Below are positions 20,813 through 30,943 of a stretch of 64,000 nt of DNA, one piece after another (position 1 is the first letter of the stretch; each line of letters opens with the position of its first letter). This stretch comes from Marinobacter salinisoli (GTDB taxonomy: Bacteria; Pseudomonadota; Gammaproteobacteria; Pseudomonadales; Oleiphilaceae), in NCBI RefSeq assembly GCF_017301335.1, contig NZ_CP071247.1, positions 1,736,001 through 1,800,000 of the forward strand, given 5' to 3'. The translations under genes and the position numbers were made by a program. The notes beneath the pieces were generated by a model that was not told the DNA's origin, searched no databases, and was given only the letters and a program-made list of their open reading frames with translations.

Positions 20813-21541
20813 ATGCAGGGAGCGGTGCATCAGGAGCCGGCGTATGTGATTCATCGCCGGCCCTGGCGTGAATCGAGTCTCCTGGTGGAGTTATTTACGC
20901 TCAATGCCGGGCGGCTGGCGGTGATCGCACGCGGAGCCAGCTCCTCCAAGAGCCCCCTCAAGGCTCAGCTCCAGCCGTTTCAGCCGTTGCTGCTGGATTG
21001 GGCGGGGCGCGGCGACCTGAAGACATTGACGAATGTGGATGTGCGCACGGGTCCCCAGCTGAGGCGCACGGCGTCGCTTTATAGCGGCCTCTATATCAAC
21101 GAACTTCTCCAGCGTATCCTTCCGGTTGCAGACCCCCACCCAGCCCTATTTGGTGCCTACATCGATGCGATTGCGGAGTTGGCCGATACGGCAGACGTGG
21201 AACCGGTATTGCGCCAATTCGAGTCGGCATTTGCCGAGGCGATGGGCTATGGTTTTGCGTGGGATCTTGCAACCGATGTCGGGCAGCCTGTTTTGACTGG
21301 CCAGCACTATGCCTACAACCCAGAGCAGGGGATCGTCCTGAACCCGGGGTCGGATACCCGGCTGCAGAACTTGCCCGGTGAGGTGCTTTTGGCACTGGCA
21401 CAGGGAAATATGCATGAGGCGGCCTGCCGGCAAACGGCCAAACGGATTATGCGGGTATTGACGGACCATCTTCTGCAGGGAAAACCCTTGCACAGCCGGA
21501 CACTTTTTACTCACCTTCGCGGAGAACGGCATGAATCCTAG
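20813..21541 (+). CDS. recO: DNA repair protein RecO
   Basis: 242 residues. RecO works with RecF and RecR to load RecA on SSB-covered single-stranded DNA. The N-terminal OB-fold is recognisable ([20 protein letters not shown], then [16 protein letters not shown]), followed by the helical domain ([16 protein letters not shown]). The zinc-binding cysteines found in some RecO proteins are absent here, as in many gammaproteobacteria. It follows era by seven bases, and its last 11 bases overlap the start of pdxJ. Confidence 0.94.
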   Translation: MQGAVHQEPAYVIHRRPWRESSLLVELFTLNAGRLAVIARGASSSKSPLKAQLQPFQPLLLDWAGRGDLKTLTNVDVRTGPQLRRTASLYSGLYINELLQRILPVADPHPALFGAYIDAIAELADTADVEPVLRQFESAFAEAMGYGFAWDLATDVGQPVLTGQHYAYNPEQGIVLNPGSDTRLQNLPGEVLLALAQGNMHEAACRQTAKRIMRVLTDHLLQGKPLHSRTLFTHLRGERHES

Positions 21542-22271
21542 AGTTTTACTTGGCGTAAACATTGACCATGTGGCAACACTGAGGCAGGCCCGTGGAACCC
21601 GCTATCCGGATCCGGTGCAGGCCGCCATTATGGCAGAGGAGGCCGGCGCGGATGGAATTACCATCCACCCGCGGGAAGATCGGCGTCATATTCAGGATCG
21701 CGATGTGTTGCTGCTGCGCGAGATACTGCAAACCAAAATGAATCTGGAAATGGCCGTTACCGACGCCATGCTCGCGTTTGCGGAGCAAGTCCGGCCGGAG
21801 TGCGTGTGCCTGGTACCCGAAAAGCGCGAGGAGCTTACAACGGAAGGTGGGCTGGATGTCCTCGGGCAGGAGAGCCGGATTGCCCGCGCCTGCGAGCGCC
21901 TGGCTGGCTTCGGGGCGGAGGTGTCCCTGTTCATCGATCCAGATGCGGCCCAGATTGATGCGGCGGTCCGGTGTGGGGCTCCCGTGATTGAGCTGCATAC
22001 CGGCGAGTACGCCGAAGCAAGCGCACCTGAAGCGGTTGAAAAAAGCCTGGCGGTGATCTCGGATGCCGTGGCCTATGCCCACTCCCAGGGGTTGATCGTC
22101 AATGCCGGGCATGGCTTGCATTACCACAACACCGAGCGTGTGGCGTCGATACCCAACATCAATGAACTGAATATTGGCCACGCTATTATTGCGCGAGCGG
22201 TGTTTACCGGCCTGAAGGATGCCGTCCGTGACATGAAGGCAATCCTGGATCAGGCTCGCGGGCTGGCCTGA
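21531..22271 (+). CDS. pdxJ: Pyridoxine 5'-phosphate synthase
   Basis: 246 residues; it condenses 1-deoxy-D-xylulose 5-phosphate with 3-amino-2-oxopropyl phosphate to give pyridoxine 5'-phosphate. The TIM-barrel signature [16 protein letters not shown] begins at residue 7, with the catalytic [12 protein letters not shown] and the phosphate-binding [11 protein letters not shown] and [16 protein letters not shown] segments. A GGAG Shine-Dalgarno inside recO precedes the ATG, and the genes overlap by 11 bases. recO-pdxJ is a widely conserved pair. It converges on the BarA/GacS gene, with 17 bases between the stops. Confidence 0.97.
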   Translation: MNPRVLLGVNIDHVATLRQARGTRYPDPVQAAIMAEEAGADGITIHPREDRRHIQDRDVLLLREILQTKMNLEMAVTDAMLAFAEQVRPECVCLVPEKREELTTEGGLDVLGQESRIARACERLAGFGAEVSLFIDPDAAQIDAAVRCGAPVIELHTGEYAEASAPEAVEKSLAVISDAVAYAHSQGLIVNAGHGLHYHNTERVASIPNINELNIGHAIIARAVFTGLKDAVRDMKAILDQARGLA

Positions 22272-22288
22272 TCAGGTCGCTCAGACCC

Positions 22289-22850
22289 TCAGGTTGTTTC
22301 CGCCTGTGGACTCTGTTCCCGAAACAGTTGTTGCCAGTCGGTCTGGTCGCTCCAGATCTGCAGGCGTTCCATGGCCGACACGAGTTGTTCCTTGTGATGC
22401 CCGAGGTCCGGAGCTTCGCGCTTTAGCGCTGTCTCAAGCCTATTGGCGGCAGTGCGCAGCTCGGGAACGCCGCAATAGCGGGTTGCGCCGTGCAATTTGT
22501 GGACGCAATCGAGCAGGCCATCCAGGTCCTGATCCTGCCAGAGCTCCTCGACCCGATCGTGATCGAAGCGCATTTGCTCAAGTAGCATGCTGAAGAGTTC
22601 TTCGGCCAGGTCGGCTTTGCCGGCTGCCAGTTGAATACTTTCCTCAATGCTGACGCAGTCCTGCTGCTTCTTGCGGGCCGAGGGGCGTATCGACAGTCGG
22701 CTATCCCTCGGGTCAGGCAAGCGGAAACGGTCGCTTGCGGGGCCACCCTGGCAGACGTAACCGGTGTATTCCCGAATCACCTCCACCAGCTGCGAGCTGC
22801 TGATGGGCTTGGGCATGTAGCCATCGAACCCCTGTGAGGCCAGCTTTTTC
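22289..22850 (-). pseudogene. gacS: BarA/GacS 3' portion (receiver end plus Hpt domain) in the shifted frame
   Basis: This continues the gacS reading after removal of one base from the run of five T (plus strand 22845-22849; AAAAA in the mRNA). The restored junction reads DEQEKLASQGFDGYMPKPI, giving back the conserved receiver Lys (YMPKPI). About 185 residues remain, with a C-terminal Hpt domain carrying the phospho-accepting His in CVHKLHGATRYCG. The full protein would be about 960 residues. A weak TTG at 22864 could start it independently, but no good ribosome-binding site was seen. It could be a sequencing error in a homopolymer or a genuine gac mutation. Confidence 0.85.
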
Positions 22851-25172
22851 CTGCTCATCCGCAAGGGTATGAGCCGTCAGCGCGATGATCGGAGTCCGGT
22901 GTGCGGCCGGGTCCATTTCCCGGAGTCGGGCTGTCGTCTCGACGCCGTCCATGCCGGGCATCTGCAGATCCATAAACACCAGATCGAAGGGTTTGCCGCG
23001 GCTCTTGCTCAGGGCTTCGAACCCATTGGATGCACCAATGGCCTCGATTCGGTAGTCGTTCAGCAGCGTCATGATGAGCTTCAGGTTCGCGTCATTATCA
23101 TCCACCGCCAACACTCTCGGGGCGGCGCCGCCCGGCAGTGACTGGGGTGCTGCGTGGGATGCCATGGAAGTCCGGCCTGCGGCGCTGATACCGTGAACCA
23201 GAAGCACCAGCTCGTCATAGAAGGCATCCCGGCACACCGGTTTGGTGACATGTCCGCTGGCGAGCCCTGACAACGGCGGCTCCTGGGTTTCCAGGGTAGG
23301 GGTCAGCAACAGGGTGCGGCAATCCCGCTCGATCTCCAGCGTGCGCACCAGGCTGCAGTACTGGCTTGAGTTGAGCAGGTGCCGGGTGATGCCAATAATG
23401 GCGACCGCGTAACCCGTCTGATCCTTCTGTGCCTCCTCAATGTGTTCTTGCAGGGCGGCCGGCGAGTTGACCCGGTCCACGGTCATGCCCCAGTCCCGCA
23501 GCAGATGCTCAACGGCCAGGCCCGTAGTCTTCTGTTGTTCCAGATAGATAACACGCTCGCCGCGCAGCGAGTCTTTGGGGTCGATGCTGTCGCTTCCGGC
23601 GGCGATTTCGGAGCTCAGGGTAAACCAGAAGGTGGAGCCTTTGCCCAGTTCGCTTTCCAGTCCGATCTTGCCGCCCATTTCCTCCACCAGACGTTTGGAA
23701 ATGGCCAGCCCGAGGCCGGTGCCGCCATATTGCCGCGCTGTCGAGGCATCGGCCTGGCTGAAGGCATTGAACAGCGACTGTTGCTGGGCTCGGGAAAGAC
23801 CGACACCAGAATCGGTAATGCTGAGACGCAGCGTCACCTGGCTGCCGTCGGCGGTCTCGCTTTCGTCTTCGAGGCTGGCGCGCAGCACCACTTCGCCGGT
23901 CTGGGTAAATTTAATGGCGTTGTTCAATAGATTGGTGATGACCTGCTTCACCCGCAGCGGATCGCCGAGAATACCGTCAGGCACATCGTGGTAGACCAGC
24001 GGAACCAGGTCGAGATTCTTGGCGTGGGCGGCAGGCGCCAGCATGGTCATGACTTCTTCGACGATGTCGCGAATCTGGAACGGGACTCTGTCCAGAATCA
24101 GCTTGCCAGCCTCAATCTTGGAGAAATCCAGGATGTCGTTGATGATGGTCAGCAGGATTTCTGATGACTTGCGTATGGTGTTCAGATGGTCCCGTTGTTG
24201 CCTCGGCAGAGGGCTTTTCAGTAGCAACTCGGTAAAGCCGATGATGCCGTTCAGCGGTGTGCGAATTTCGTGCGACATGTTGGCCAGAAATTCCGATTTG
24301 ATGCGGCTGGCCTCAAGCGCCTCCTTACGTGCGAAATCCAGTTCGATGTTCTGGATTTCGATGGTCTCCAGTGTTTCCCGGAGGTCTTCCGTGGCCTGGT
24401 CAATGTTTTGCTGCATCTCGGCCTGGGCCTTGCTAAGCTCGGCGGCCATGGCGTTCAGGCCTGATTCCAGTTGCTCGAACTCGGGGCCGGCTTCGGTATA
24501 AACCCGGGTGTCCAGCTCGCCTTCCTTGAGTTTAACCACCGCTTCGTTCAGCTCGAAGATCGGACTGGTAAAGGCGCGACTGAGTCGCAGCGCTACCGCA
24601 AGGCTCAGCCCCACACCGGCCAGCACGAGCAGCAGCGAGATCAGCAGGGCCTTGTAGGTTTCCTTTTCTGTTCTAACGTGAGACATCTCGACCGCGACCC
24701 AGCCCATCGGGGCTTGTGGCTGAGACAACGACTGTCGGGCATCGGGTGCCAGCATGGTCTCAATCATCAGGTCCTGCAGGAAAACCGGTGTTATGAACCG
24801 GGTGCTGTGTTCTAAACGGAGATTGGTCGCGGCTTCCGCAGACAGCTCGGTGGCAGTGACGGTATCGGAACCTACCGGGCCGGTATGCAGAAGCCGGTTG
24901 CCCTCGCGATCAAAAAAGGTGATGGAGCGGACATCTTGCTCTTCGAGCAGCGCCTTGGACAGGCTGTTGAGCAGGCTGCGGTTGGCGGTAAACAGCCCGT
25001 ATTCTGAGCCGGCAGCCAGCTGGCGGGACAGGGATTCGCCGCGGTCCTTCAGCAGGCTTTCAATGTTAGTGACCCAGCTGTAGGTGAAAAACATCCCCAG
25101 CATCAGCGTGGTCAGCAGGGTGGGAACCAGGGTTACCACCAGCACTTTTTTGCGAATGCCCCAGCGTCGCAT
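22713..25172 (-). CDS. gacS: BarA/GacS-type hybrid sensor kinase, first part as translated (frameshifted)
   Basis: The open frame gives 819 residues, but only about the first 776 are native; the last 43 are out of frame because of one extra base. Order: TM1 (about 11-33), a periplasmic sensor, TM2 (175-196), HAMP, HisKA with phospho-His301 (FLANMSHEIRTPLNG), HATPase (N box LLNNAIKF; G box GTGLGLAISKR), a degenerate receiver (about 538-665) and a true receiver with Asp735 (DLVFMDLQMPGMDG). The conserved Lys of this receiver and the Hpt domain are encoded in the other frame downstream. GacS/BarA phosphorylates GacA/UvrY to control small-RNA/CsrA switching. As sequenced it could autophosphorylate, but phosphorelay output should fail. 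Confidence 0.88.
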   Translation of the reverse strand: MRRWGIRKKVLVVTLVPTLLTTLMLGMFFTYSWVTNIESLLKDRGESLSRQLAAGSEYGLFTANRSLLNSLSKALLEEQDVRSITFFDREGNRLLHTGPVGSDTVTATELSAEAATNLRLEHSTRFITPVFLQDLMIETMLAPDARQSLSQPQAPMGWVAVEMSHVRTEKETYKALLISLLLVLAGVGLSLAVALRLSRAFTSPIFELNEAVVKLKEGELDTRVYTEAGPEFEQLESGLNAMAAELSKAQAEMQQNIDQATEDLRETLETIEIQNIELDFARKEALEASRIKSEFLANMSHEIRTPLNGIIGFTELLLKSPLPRQQRDHLNTIRKSSEILLTIINDILDFSKIEAGKLILDRVPFQIRDIVEEVMTMLAPAAHAKNLDLVPLVYHDVPDGILGDPLRVKQVITNLLNNAIKFTQTGEVVLRASLEDESETADGSQVTLRLSITDSGVGLSRAQQQSLFNAFSQADASTARQYGGTGLGLAISKRLVEEMGGKIGLESELGKGSTFWFTLSSEIAAGSDSIDPKDSLRGERVIYLEQQKTTGLAVEHLLRDWGMTVDRVNSPAALQEHIEEAQKDQTGYAVAIIGITRHLLNSSQYCSLVRTLEIERDCRTLLLTPTLETQEPPLSGLASGHVTKPVCRDAFYDELVLLVHGISAAGRTSMASHAAPQSLPGGAAPRVLAVDDNDANLKLIMTLLNDYRIEAIGASNGFEALSKSRGKPFDLVFMDLQMPGMDGVETTARLREMDPAAHRTPIIALTAHTLADEQEKAGLTGVRWLHAQAHQQLAAGGGDSGIHRLRLPGWPRKRPFPLA

Positions 25173-25333
25173 AGTCTGATCCCGAATTCTTGTCTGGCCC
25201 CGATATTCGGTGGGCCTGCCTTCCCTGTCTTGACTGATTAGCGGCAGGCGGCCGCCTGAACCACGGCCTCCTGTGCCTGCCTAAAAGTCGATACAGTTAT
25301 AGCTGCCAGTCATGGATATAGCTAGAAGCTTTA

Positions 25334-25363
25334 TTGGGAGACGGCGCTCATAACGCGTATCAT
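25334..25363 (+). promoter_or_regulatory. Candidate sigma-70 promoter for cysM
   Basis: TTGGGA (25334-25339) and TATCAT (25358-25363) are separated by 18 bases, 33 bases ahead of the cysM ATG. The rest of the 224-base gap between the divergent gacS and cysM genes shows no gene. Confidence 0.45.
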
Positions 25364-25396
25364 GCCTACCTCAAAAGTGTACCACAGGGTAATGAG

Positions 25397-26290
25397 ATGA
25401 ATTTCCCCACAATAGAAGATTATGTCGGGCATACCCCATTGGTTCGCCTGCAGCGTCTGCCGGGTGAGACGTCCAATATCATTCTCGCCAAGCTGGAAGG
25501 CAACAACCCTGCTGGATCGGTCAAGGATCGGCCAGCGCTCAGCATGATTCAGGAAGCGGAGCGCCGCGGCGCTATTCAGCCAGGCGACACGCTGATTGAG
25601 GCCACCAGTGGCAATACCGGGATCGCTCTGGCGATGGCGGCCGCCATCAAGGGGTACCGGATGGTGCTGATCATGCCAGCCAACATGAGCGAAGAGCGCC
25701 GTGCGTCCATGCGTGCCTATGGAGCCGAGATCGTTACCGTGAGCCAGGAAGAAGGGATGGAAGCAGCCCGGGACCTGGCTCAGGCGATGGAGGCCGAGGG
25801 CAAGGGCAAGGTGCTGGATCAGTTCAGTAACCAGGACAATCCCCTGGCCCATTACCGCACCACTGGCCCGGAGATCTGGCAGCAGACAGGCGGTCGAGTC
25901 ACGCATTTTGTCAGCTCCATGGGCACCACAGGCACCATAATGGGCGTGTCTCGCTACCTGAAAGAGCGTAACCCCGATATCCGCATCGTGGGGTTGCAAC
26001 CGAAGGAAGGGGCGTCCATCCCCGGTATCCGCCGCTGGCCCGAGCCCTACCTGCCAAAAATCTACGACGCGAGCCGTGTGGACCAGGTCATGGATATTGA
26101 CCAGCAGGAGGCCGAGGACACCATGCGGGCGCTGGCCGCTCAGGAGGGCATCTTCTGCGGCGTTTCCTCTGGCGGGTCCATTGCCGCTGCCCTGAAACTG
26201 TCCGCCCAGGTTGAAAACGCGGTTATTGTTGCCATTATCTGTGATCGAGGCGACCGATACCTTTCTACCGGCGTCTTTCCGGGCGCCTGA
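25397..26290 (+). CDS. cysM: Cysteine synthase B (O-acetylserine sulfhydrylase)
   Basis: 297 residues from ATG 25397; the frame is open 21 codons earlier, but [20 protein letters not shown] is the family N-terminus. It is a PLP enzyme making cysteine from O-acetylserine with sulfide or thiosulfate. The PLP lysine lies in [12 protein letters not shown], the substrate loop in [12 protein letters not shown], and the phosphate-binding loop in GTTGTIMGV. The arginine-containing segment [10 protein letters not shown] and the short C-terminus favour CysM over CysK. It begins the run cysM-rlmD-relA-mazG, conserved in Pseudomonas next to gacS. Confidence 0.94.
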   Translation: MNFPTIEDYVGHTPLVRLQRLPGETSNIILAKLEGNNPAGSVKDRPALSMIQEAERRGAIQPGDTLIEATSGNTGIALAMAAAIKGYRMVLIMPANMSEERRASMRAYGAEIVTVSQEEGMEAARDLAQAMEAEGKGKVLDQFSNQDNPLAHYRTTGPEIWQQTGGRVTHFVSSMGTTGTIMGVSRYLKERNPDIRIVGLQPKEGASIPGIRRWPEPYLPKIYDASRVDQVMDIDQQEAEDTMRALAAQEGIFCGVSSGGSIAAALKLSAQVENAVIVAIICDRGDRYLSTGVFPGA

Positions 26291-26316
26291 ACCACCGTTT
26301 AACCGAGAGTACGTTT

Positions 26317-27666
26317 ATGAGCAGACGACGCCGCAAGGCTCTTCCCTCAGAGCCTGTGCGCTGTAGCATCGAGTCCCTGAGTCATGATGGCCGGGGCATT
26401 GCCCGTCAGGACGGCAAGGCCCAGTTTGTCGATGGGGCCCTGCCGGGCGAGACCGTGATGGCAAAAATGGTGTCCACCCGCAGCAAATTTGATGAACTGC
26501 GGACTCTCGAAGTGATTGAAGGGGTGTCGGAGCGTCAGACGCCGCCCTGCAAATTTGCCGATCTGTGCGGTGGATGCAGTCTCCAGCACATGAGTGGCGA
26601 TGCCCAGATACGGTTCAAAGAAGACACCCTGAGAGAGCATTTTGCCCACTTCGGAGGCATAGAGCCGGAGGAGTGGATCGAGCCCATGCGCTCCGATGAC
26701 AGCCTCGGTTATCGCCGCAAGGCCCGGTTAGGGGTGCGCTACGTGCCGGCGCGTGAATCGGTGCTGGTTGGTTTTCGCGAGAAACGCAACAGCTTCCTGA
26801 CCGATATCGACCAGTGCGTGGTGATGGATCCCCGCATTGGCGAGCGGATCATGCCGCTTCGGCAGATGCTGCATGAACTGGATGCCTACAAGCGCATTGC
26901 CCAGGTGGAAGTCGCCTGTGGCGACGACGCGGCTGCTATGGTCTTCCGGAACATGGATGAGCTGAGCGAGGCGGATCGCGCGCGTCTGATCGAGTTCGGA
27001 CAGGCCCACGAATTGCATATCTATCTGCAGCCGAAGGGGCCGGATACGGTGCATCGCATCTGGCCGGAGTCTTCCGGCTCTGACGACGAACGCCTGAGCT
27101 ATCGGCTGGAAGAGTTTGACCTGACCATGCGGTTTCACCCCATGGACTTTACTCAGGTCAATGCGGGCATTAACCAGAAGATGGTGCACCGAGCGGTGGA
27201 ATGGCTGGATATCCAGCCGGGCGAGAGAGTGCTGGATCTGTTCTGTGGTCTGGGCAATTTTACGCTGCCGCTGGCCCGCAGGGGCGGGCAGGTAGTGGGC
27301 GTGGAAGGTGACGACACCATGGTCGTGCGCGGGCGCGAGAACGCGCAGTTCAACGGGCTGGATAACGTCAGCTTTCACGGCGCCGATCTGCACGGCGATT
27401 TCACCGGTCAGAGCTGGGCGAAAGAAGGCTTCGACAAGATTCTGATCGACCCGCCAAGATCCGGTGCCGAGGAAATTTGCAAATATCTGACGGCGTTCGG
27501 CGCCCGCAGAATCGTCTATGTTTCCTGTAACCCGGCCACGCTCGCCCGCGACGCCGGAGTGATGGTGCGCAATGGCTATCGGTTGGTGCGTGCCGGTGTG
27601 ATGGATATGTTCCCTCATACCACGCATGTTGAATCGATCGCTCTGTTTGAGCGCGATTCCTCCTAA
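26317..27666 (+). CDS. rlmD: 23S rRNA (uracil-1939-C5)-methyltransferase RlmD
   Basis: 449 residues. It methylates U1939 of 23S rRNA. An N-terminal TRAM domain (about 13-70) precedes the 4Fe-4S cysteine cluster [17 protein letters not shown]. The C-terminal SAM-dependent domain has [19 protein letters not shown], the [14 protein letters not shown] segment and the nucleophilic Cys in [13 protein letters not shown]. It starts 26 bases after cysM and is followed by relA. All cluster cysteines and the catalytic Cys are present and the length is normal. Confidence 0.96.
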   Translation: MSRRRRKALPSEPVRCSIESLSHDGRGIARQDGKAQFVDGALPGETVMAKMVSTRSKFDELRTLEVIEGVSERQTPPCKFADLCGGCSLQHMSGDAQIRFKEDTLREHFAHFGGIEPEEWIEPMRSDDSLGYRRKARLGVRYVPARESVLVGFREKRNSFLTDIDQCVVMDPRIGERIMPLRQMLHELDAYKRIAQVEVACGDDAAAMVFRNMDELSEADRARLIEFGQAHELHIYLQPKGPDTVHRIWPESSGSDDERLSYRLEEFDLTMRFHPMDFTQVNAGINQKMVHRAVEWLDIQPGERVLDLFCGLGNFTLPLARRGGQVVGVEGDDTMVVRGRENAQFNGLDNVSFHGADLHGDFTGQSWAKEGFDKILIDPPRSGAEEICKYLTAFGARRIVYVSCNPATLARDAGVMVRNGYRLVRAGVMDMFPHTTHVESIALFERDSS

Positions 27667-27722
27667 AGGTTGTTCGCCCCATAGGATTGTGGGTGATAGC
27701 AAACAGGGACTGCGAAAGCGAT

Positions 27723-29960
27723 ATGGTAAAAGTCCGCGAAGATTATGCCGTAACTGACGAGGGCGAGGTCGATATTGAACGTTGCGTTCAGCATATCGCC
27801 GGCCTGACCCAGTTGGAGAACATCGATCAGTTCCGGAAAGCTTGCGAAAGGGCGGCGGAGGCCGACCTGCAGGCTATTCGTGACGACCAGCAGTGGACCC
27901 AGGGCGCCAGCAGTTTCCGGATCGGGCTGGAAATAGTGCAGGTGCTGGCGGAGCTGCACCTGGATCAGGCCAGCCTGGTGGCGGCCATGCTGTACCGGGC
28001 CGTGCGCGAGGAACGCTTGCCACTGGAAAACGCGCGCCGGGAGTTCGGCGACGAGATTGCCGGCCTGATCAAGGGTGTCCTTCAGATGGCGGCGATCTCC
28101 TCGATTCACCACCCCCTCAAAGGCAATGTTCTCGGTCAGAGTGAAGGCCAGCTGGACAACGTCCGCAAAATGCTGGTGACCATGATCGATGATGTTCGCG
28201 TGGCATTGATCAAACTCGCTGAGCGAACCAGTGTCATTCGGGCGGTCAAAAACTCGCCTGAGGAAAAGCGCATGCGCGTGGCCCGGGAGGTGTTTGATAT
28301 CTACGCACCCCTGGCGCATCGGCTGGGCATCGGGCACATCAAGTGGGAGCTGGAGGATCTTTCTTTCCGCTACCTGCACGAGAGCGCTTACAAGAAAATC
28401 GCCAAGTTGCTGGATGAAAAACGCCTGGCGCGCGACAGCTATATCCGAAGTGTCATCGATATGCTTCAGCAACAGCTCGAAGAGTCTGGAATCAAGGCAG
28501 AATTGTCGGGTCGGGCCAAGCACATCTACAGCATCTGGCGGAAGATGCGCCGCAAGGATATCGATTTCTCTCAGGTCTACGACGTCCGGGCGGTGCGCAT
28601 TCTGGTCCCGCAAGTCCGGGACTGCTACGCGGCGCTCGGGATTGTCCATACGCTATGGCGCCACATTCCGAACGAATTTGACGATTACATCGCCAACCCC
28701 AAGGAAAACGGGTATCAGTCGCTGCACACGGCCGTCATCGGGCCCGAAGGCAAGGTGGTAGAAGTGCAGATCCGAACCCACCAGATGCACGAGGAAGCGG
28801 AACTCGGGGTTTGTGCGCACTGGCTGTACAAAGGTACCGACAAGGGCAACAAGTCCACCGGCTACGACGCCAAGATCAACTGGCTGCGTCAGGTGTTGGA
28901 GTGGCAGGAAGAACTCGGGGACTTGTCTGGTCTGGCGGACCATCTGAAGTCAGACGTCGCTTCCGACCGGGTTTATGTCTTCACACCAGAGGGACATGTG
29001 GTCGATTTGCCCCAGGGCGCGACGCCAGTGGATTTTGCTTATCGGGTTCACACTGAGATCGGTCATGCCTGTCGGGGCGCCCGGGTGAATAACCGCATCG
29101 TACCGCTGACGTACCCGCTGAAAACCGGCGATCAGATTTTTATCCTCACCTCGAATAATCCGGCGCCAAGCCGGGACTGGCTCAACCCGAGTCTGGGGTA
29201 CATTCAGACCTCGCGCGCGCGGGCCAAGGTGACCCATTGGTTTAAGCAGCAGGATCGTGACCGGAATATTGTCGATGGTCGGGCCATCCTGGAGGACGAG
29301 TTCAAGCGCCTTTCGCTTTACGACGTGAGTCTGAACGAGTTGGCTCAGCGGGTGAACTATCTGTGCGCCGATGACATGTTCGCCGCCATTGGTGCCGGCG
29401 ATCTTCGTCCTGCTCATGTTGCAAACGTTGCCCAGCAGTTGCTGGAGCCCAAGTCCGAGCAGCTGGACCTGAAGCTGACTCCTCAGCGTCGCGCGCCGAT
29501 TCCGGCGGATTCTGACATCCACATTGTCGGCGTTGGCAAGCTCAAGACCCAGGTGGCCAAGTGCTGCAAGCCGCTGCCGGGCGATCCCATCGGCGGGTAC
29601 ATCACCGTTGGTCGAGGCGTTACCGTGCACCGGTTGGATTGCCTGACCTTTCTGCATCTGCGGGAGTATGAACCGAACCGTATCATTGAAGTCAGCTGGG
29701 GCGGCCAGCCCAGGGCGGTCTATCCGGTCGACATCGAGATCGAGGCCTACGACCGATCGGGCCTGTTGCGAGACATCACCCAGGTTCTGTCGGCCTCCAA
29801 GACCGACGTTCTGGCGCTCCATACCCAGACCAACAAAGACGAAAACACAGCCACCATGACCGTGTCTGTGGAGATATCGAGTCTTGAGCAGTTGGCCCGA
29901 TTGCTGGCCCAGATTCGTAATCTACCGAATATTATCGACGTAAGGCGCAGGCGCGGATGA
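27723..29960 (+). CDS. relA: (p)ppGpp synthetase RelA
   Basis: 745 residues from ATG 27723. RelA senses uncharged tRNA on stalled ribosomes and makes (p)ppGpp from ATP and GTP/GDP. The N-terminal pseudo-hydrolase lacks the HD pair: the segment reads SLVAAMLYRAVREERL where bifunctional proteins have an HD. The synthetase core includes YDVRAVRILVPQVRDCYAAL and NPKENGYQSLHTAVIG. TGS (RVYVFTPEGHVVDLPQGATP), a zinc-finger/helical region (VAKCCKPLPGDPIGGY) and a C-terminal ACT domain follow. So it is a RelA-type monofunctional synthetase rather than SpoT. Its stop overlaps mazG by four bases. Confidence 0.95.
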   Translation: MVKVREDYAVTDEGEVDIERCVQHIAGLTQLENIDQFRKACERAAEADLQAIRDDQQWTQGASSFRIGLEIVQVLAELHLDQASLVAAMLYRAVREERLPLENARREFGDEIAGLIKGVLQMAAISSIHHPLKGNVLGQSEGQLDNVRKMLVTMIDDVRVALIKLAERTSVIRAVKNSPEEKRMRVAREVFDIYAPLAHRLGIGHIKWELEDLSFRYLHESAYKKIAKLLDEKRLARDSYIRSVIDMLQQQLEESGIKAELSGRAKHIYSIWRKMRRKDIDFSQVYDVRAVRILVPQVRDCYAALGIVHTLWRHIPNEFDDYIANPKENGYQSLHTAVIGPEGKVVEVQIRTHQMHEEAELGVCAHWLYKGTDKGNKSTGYDAKINWLRQVLEWQEELGDLSGLADHLKSDVASDRVYVFTPEGHVVDLPQGATPVDFAYRVHTEIGHACRGARVNNRIVPLTYPLKTGDQIFILTSNNPAPSRDWLNPSLGYIQTSRARAKVTHWFKQQDRDRNIVDGRAILEDEFKRLSLYDVSLNELAQRVNYLCADDMFAAIGAGDLRPAHVANVAQQLLEPKSEQLDLKLTPQRRAPIPADSDIHIVGVGKLKTQVAKCCKPLPGDPIGGYITVGRGVTVHRLDCLTFLHLREYEPNRIIEVSWGGQPRAVYPVDIEIEAYDRSGLLRDITQVLSASKTDVLALHTQTNKDENTATMTVSVEISSLEQLARLLAQIRNLPNIIDVRRRRG

Positions 29961-30808
29961 GTTATTCAATTGACGATCTCAAGACACTGATGGCCCGCCT
30001 CCGTGACCCGGACACCGGTTGTCCCTGGGACGCCCGGCAAACCTACGGCAGCATCGTGCCCCATACCATTGAGGAAGCCTACGAGGTCGCTGATGCCATC
30101 GAGCGTGGCGACTACGGCCATCTCAAGGATGAGCTCGGCGACCTGTTGTTCCAGGTGATCTTCTACGCCCAGATTGCCCGTGAGGAAAACCGATTCGAAT
30201 TCGAGGAGGTGGTGGACAACCTGGTTCGCAAGCTGCTTCGCCGCCACCCCCACGTGTTTCCGGACGGTTCGCTGGACAGCCGCGTCGATCCGGATAACCG
30301 ACCCGATGAAGCCTGGATCAAGGAAAGCTGGGAACGCATCAAAGCGGAGGAGCGCGCTTCAGCGCCGCCGTCCGATGAGACGCCAAGCCGGCTGGATGGC
30401 ATTGCCCGAACTCTTCCGGCCATGGCCCGGGCGGAGAAGCTTCAGAAAAGAGCTGCCCGGCACGGTTTCGACTGGCCGGATATCGCACCGGTATTTGACA
30501 AGCTGCATGAGGAAATCGACGAGCTGAAGGAGGCTTTTTCAGCCGCGCAGGATGGCTCGGGTGACATCGATGCCGTTGAAGATGAGCTGGGCGATCTTCT
30601 GTTTGTGTGTGTGAACCTCGCGCGTTTTCTTGGCGTAAATCCTGAGCAGGCTCTGAAACGCACCAATCACAAGTTTGAAGCCCGGTTCCGGGCAATCGAG
30701 CAGGTGCTGGAGCGGGAGGGTCGCAACATGGATGGCGAAACTCTGGAAGCCCTGGACGCTGTCTGGCAGTCGGTCAAGGGTGTCGAAAACGGCAGCGCCG
30801 GCACCTAA
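29957..30808 (+). CDS. mazG: Nucleoside triphosphate pyrophosphohydrolase MazG
   Basis: 283 residues. MazG hydrolyses (d)NTPs to monophosphates and pyrophosphate, and in E. coli lowers ppGpp under starvation. It has two tandem MazG domains: the first with CPWDARQTYGSIVPHTIEEA and DELGDLLFQVIFYAQIA, the second with HEEIDELKEA and EDELGDLLFVCVNLAR; both carry the EExxE/ExxD metal motifs. The middle region (about 100-160) is Asp/Pro-rich linker. It overlaps relA by four bases (ATGA), joining synthesis and damping of the stringent signal in one transcript, as in many proteobacteria. Confidence 0.95.
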   Translation: MSYSIDDLKTLMARLRDPDTGCPWDARQTYGSIVPHTIEEAYEVADAIERGDYGHLKDELGDLLFQVIFYAQIAREENRFEFEEVVDNLVRKLLRRHPHVFPDGSLDSRVDPDNRPDEAWIKESWERIKAEERASAPPSDETPSRLDGIARTLPAMARAEKLQKRAARHGFDWPDIAPVFDKLHEEIDELKEAFSAAQDGSGDIDAVEDELGDLLFVCVNLARFLGVNPEQALKRTNHKFEARFRAIEQVLEREGRNMDGETLEALDAVWQSVKGVENGSAGT

Positions 30809-30943
30809 GGCAGGCTGAAAAAATGCGGTAAGTACAATCCGTTACCAATTTCATGGCCCCCTGAATTGCTGGTTCGTCTAAACTTCTTCGCAACGGCGTG
30901 CAGATGTCGTTAGCGACCAAAAAGATGCAGAAGTGAGGGCACG

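Noticed and set aside
22830..22864. Programmed ribosomal frameshifting as explanation for the split gacS gene
   Set aside because: The run is only five A in the mRNA, does not form A-AAA-AAG, and a +1 shift would be needed with no stimulatory element visible; a one-base indel is simpler.
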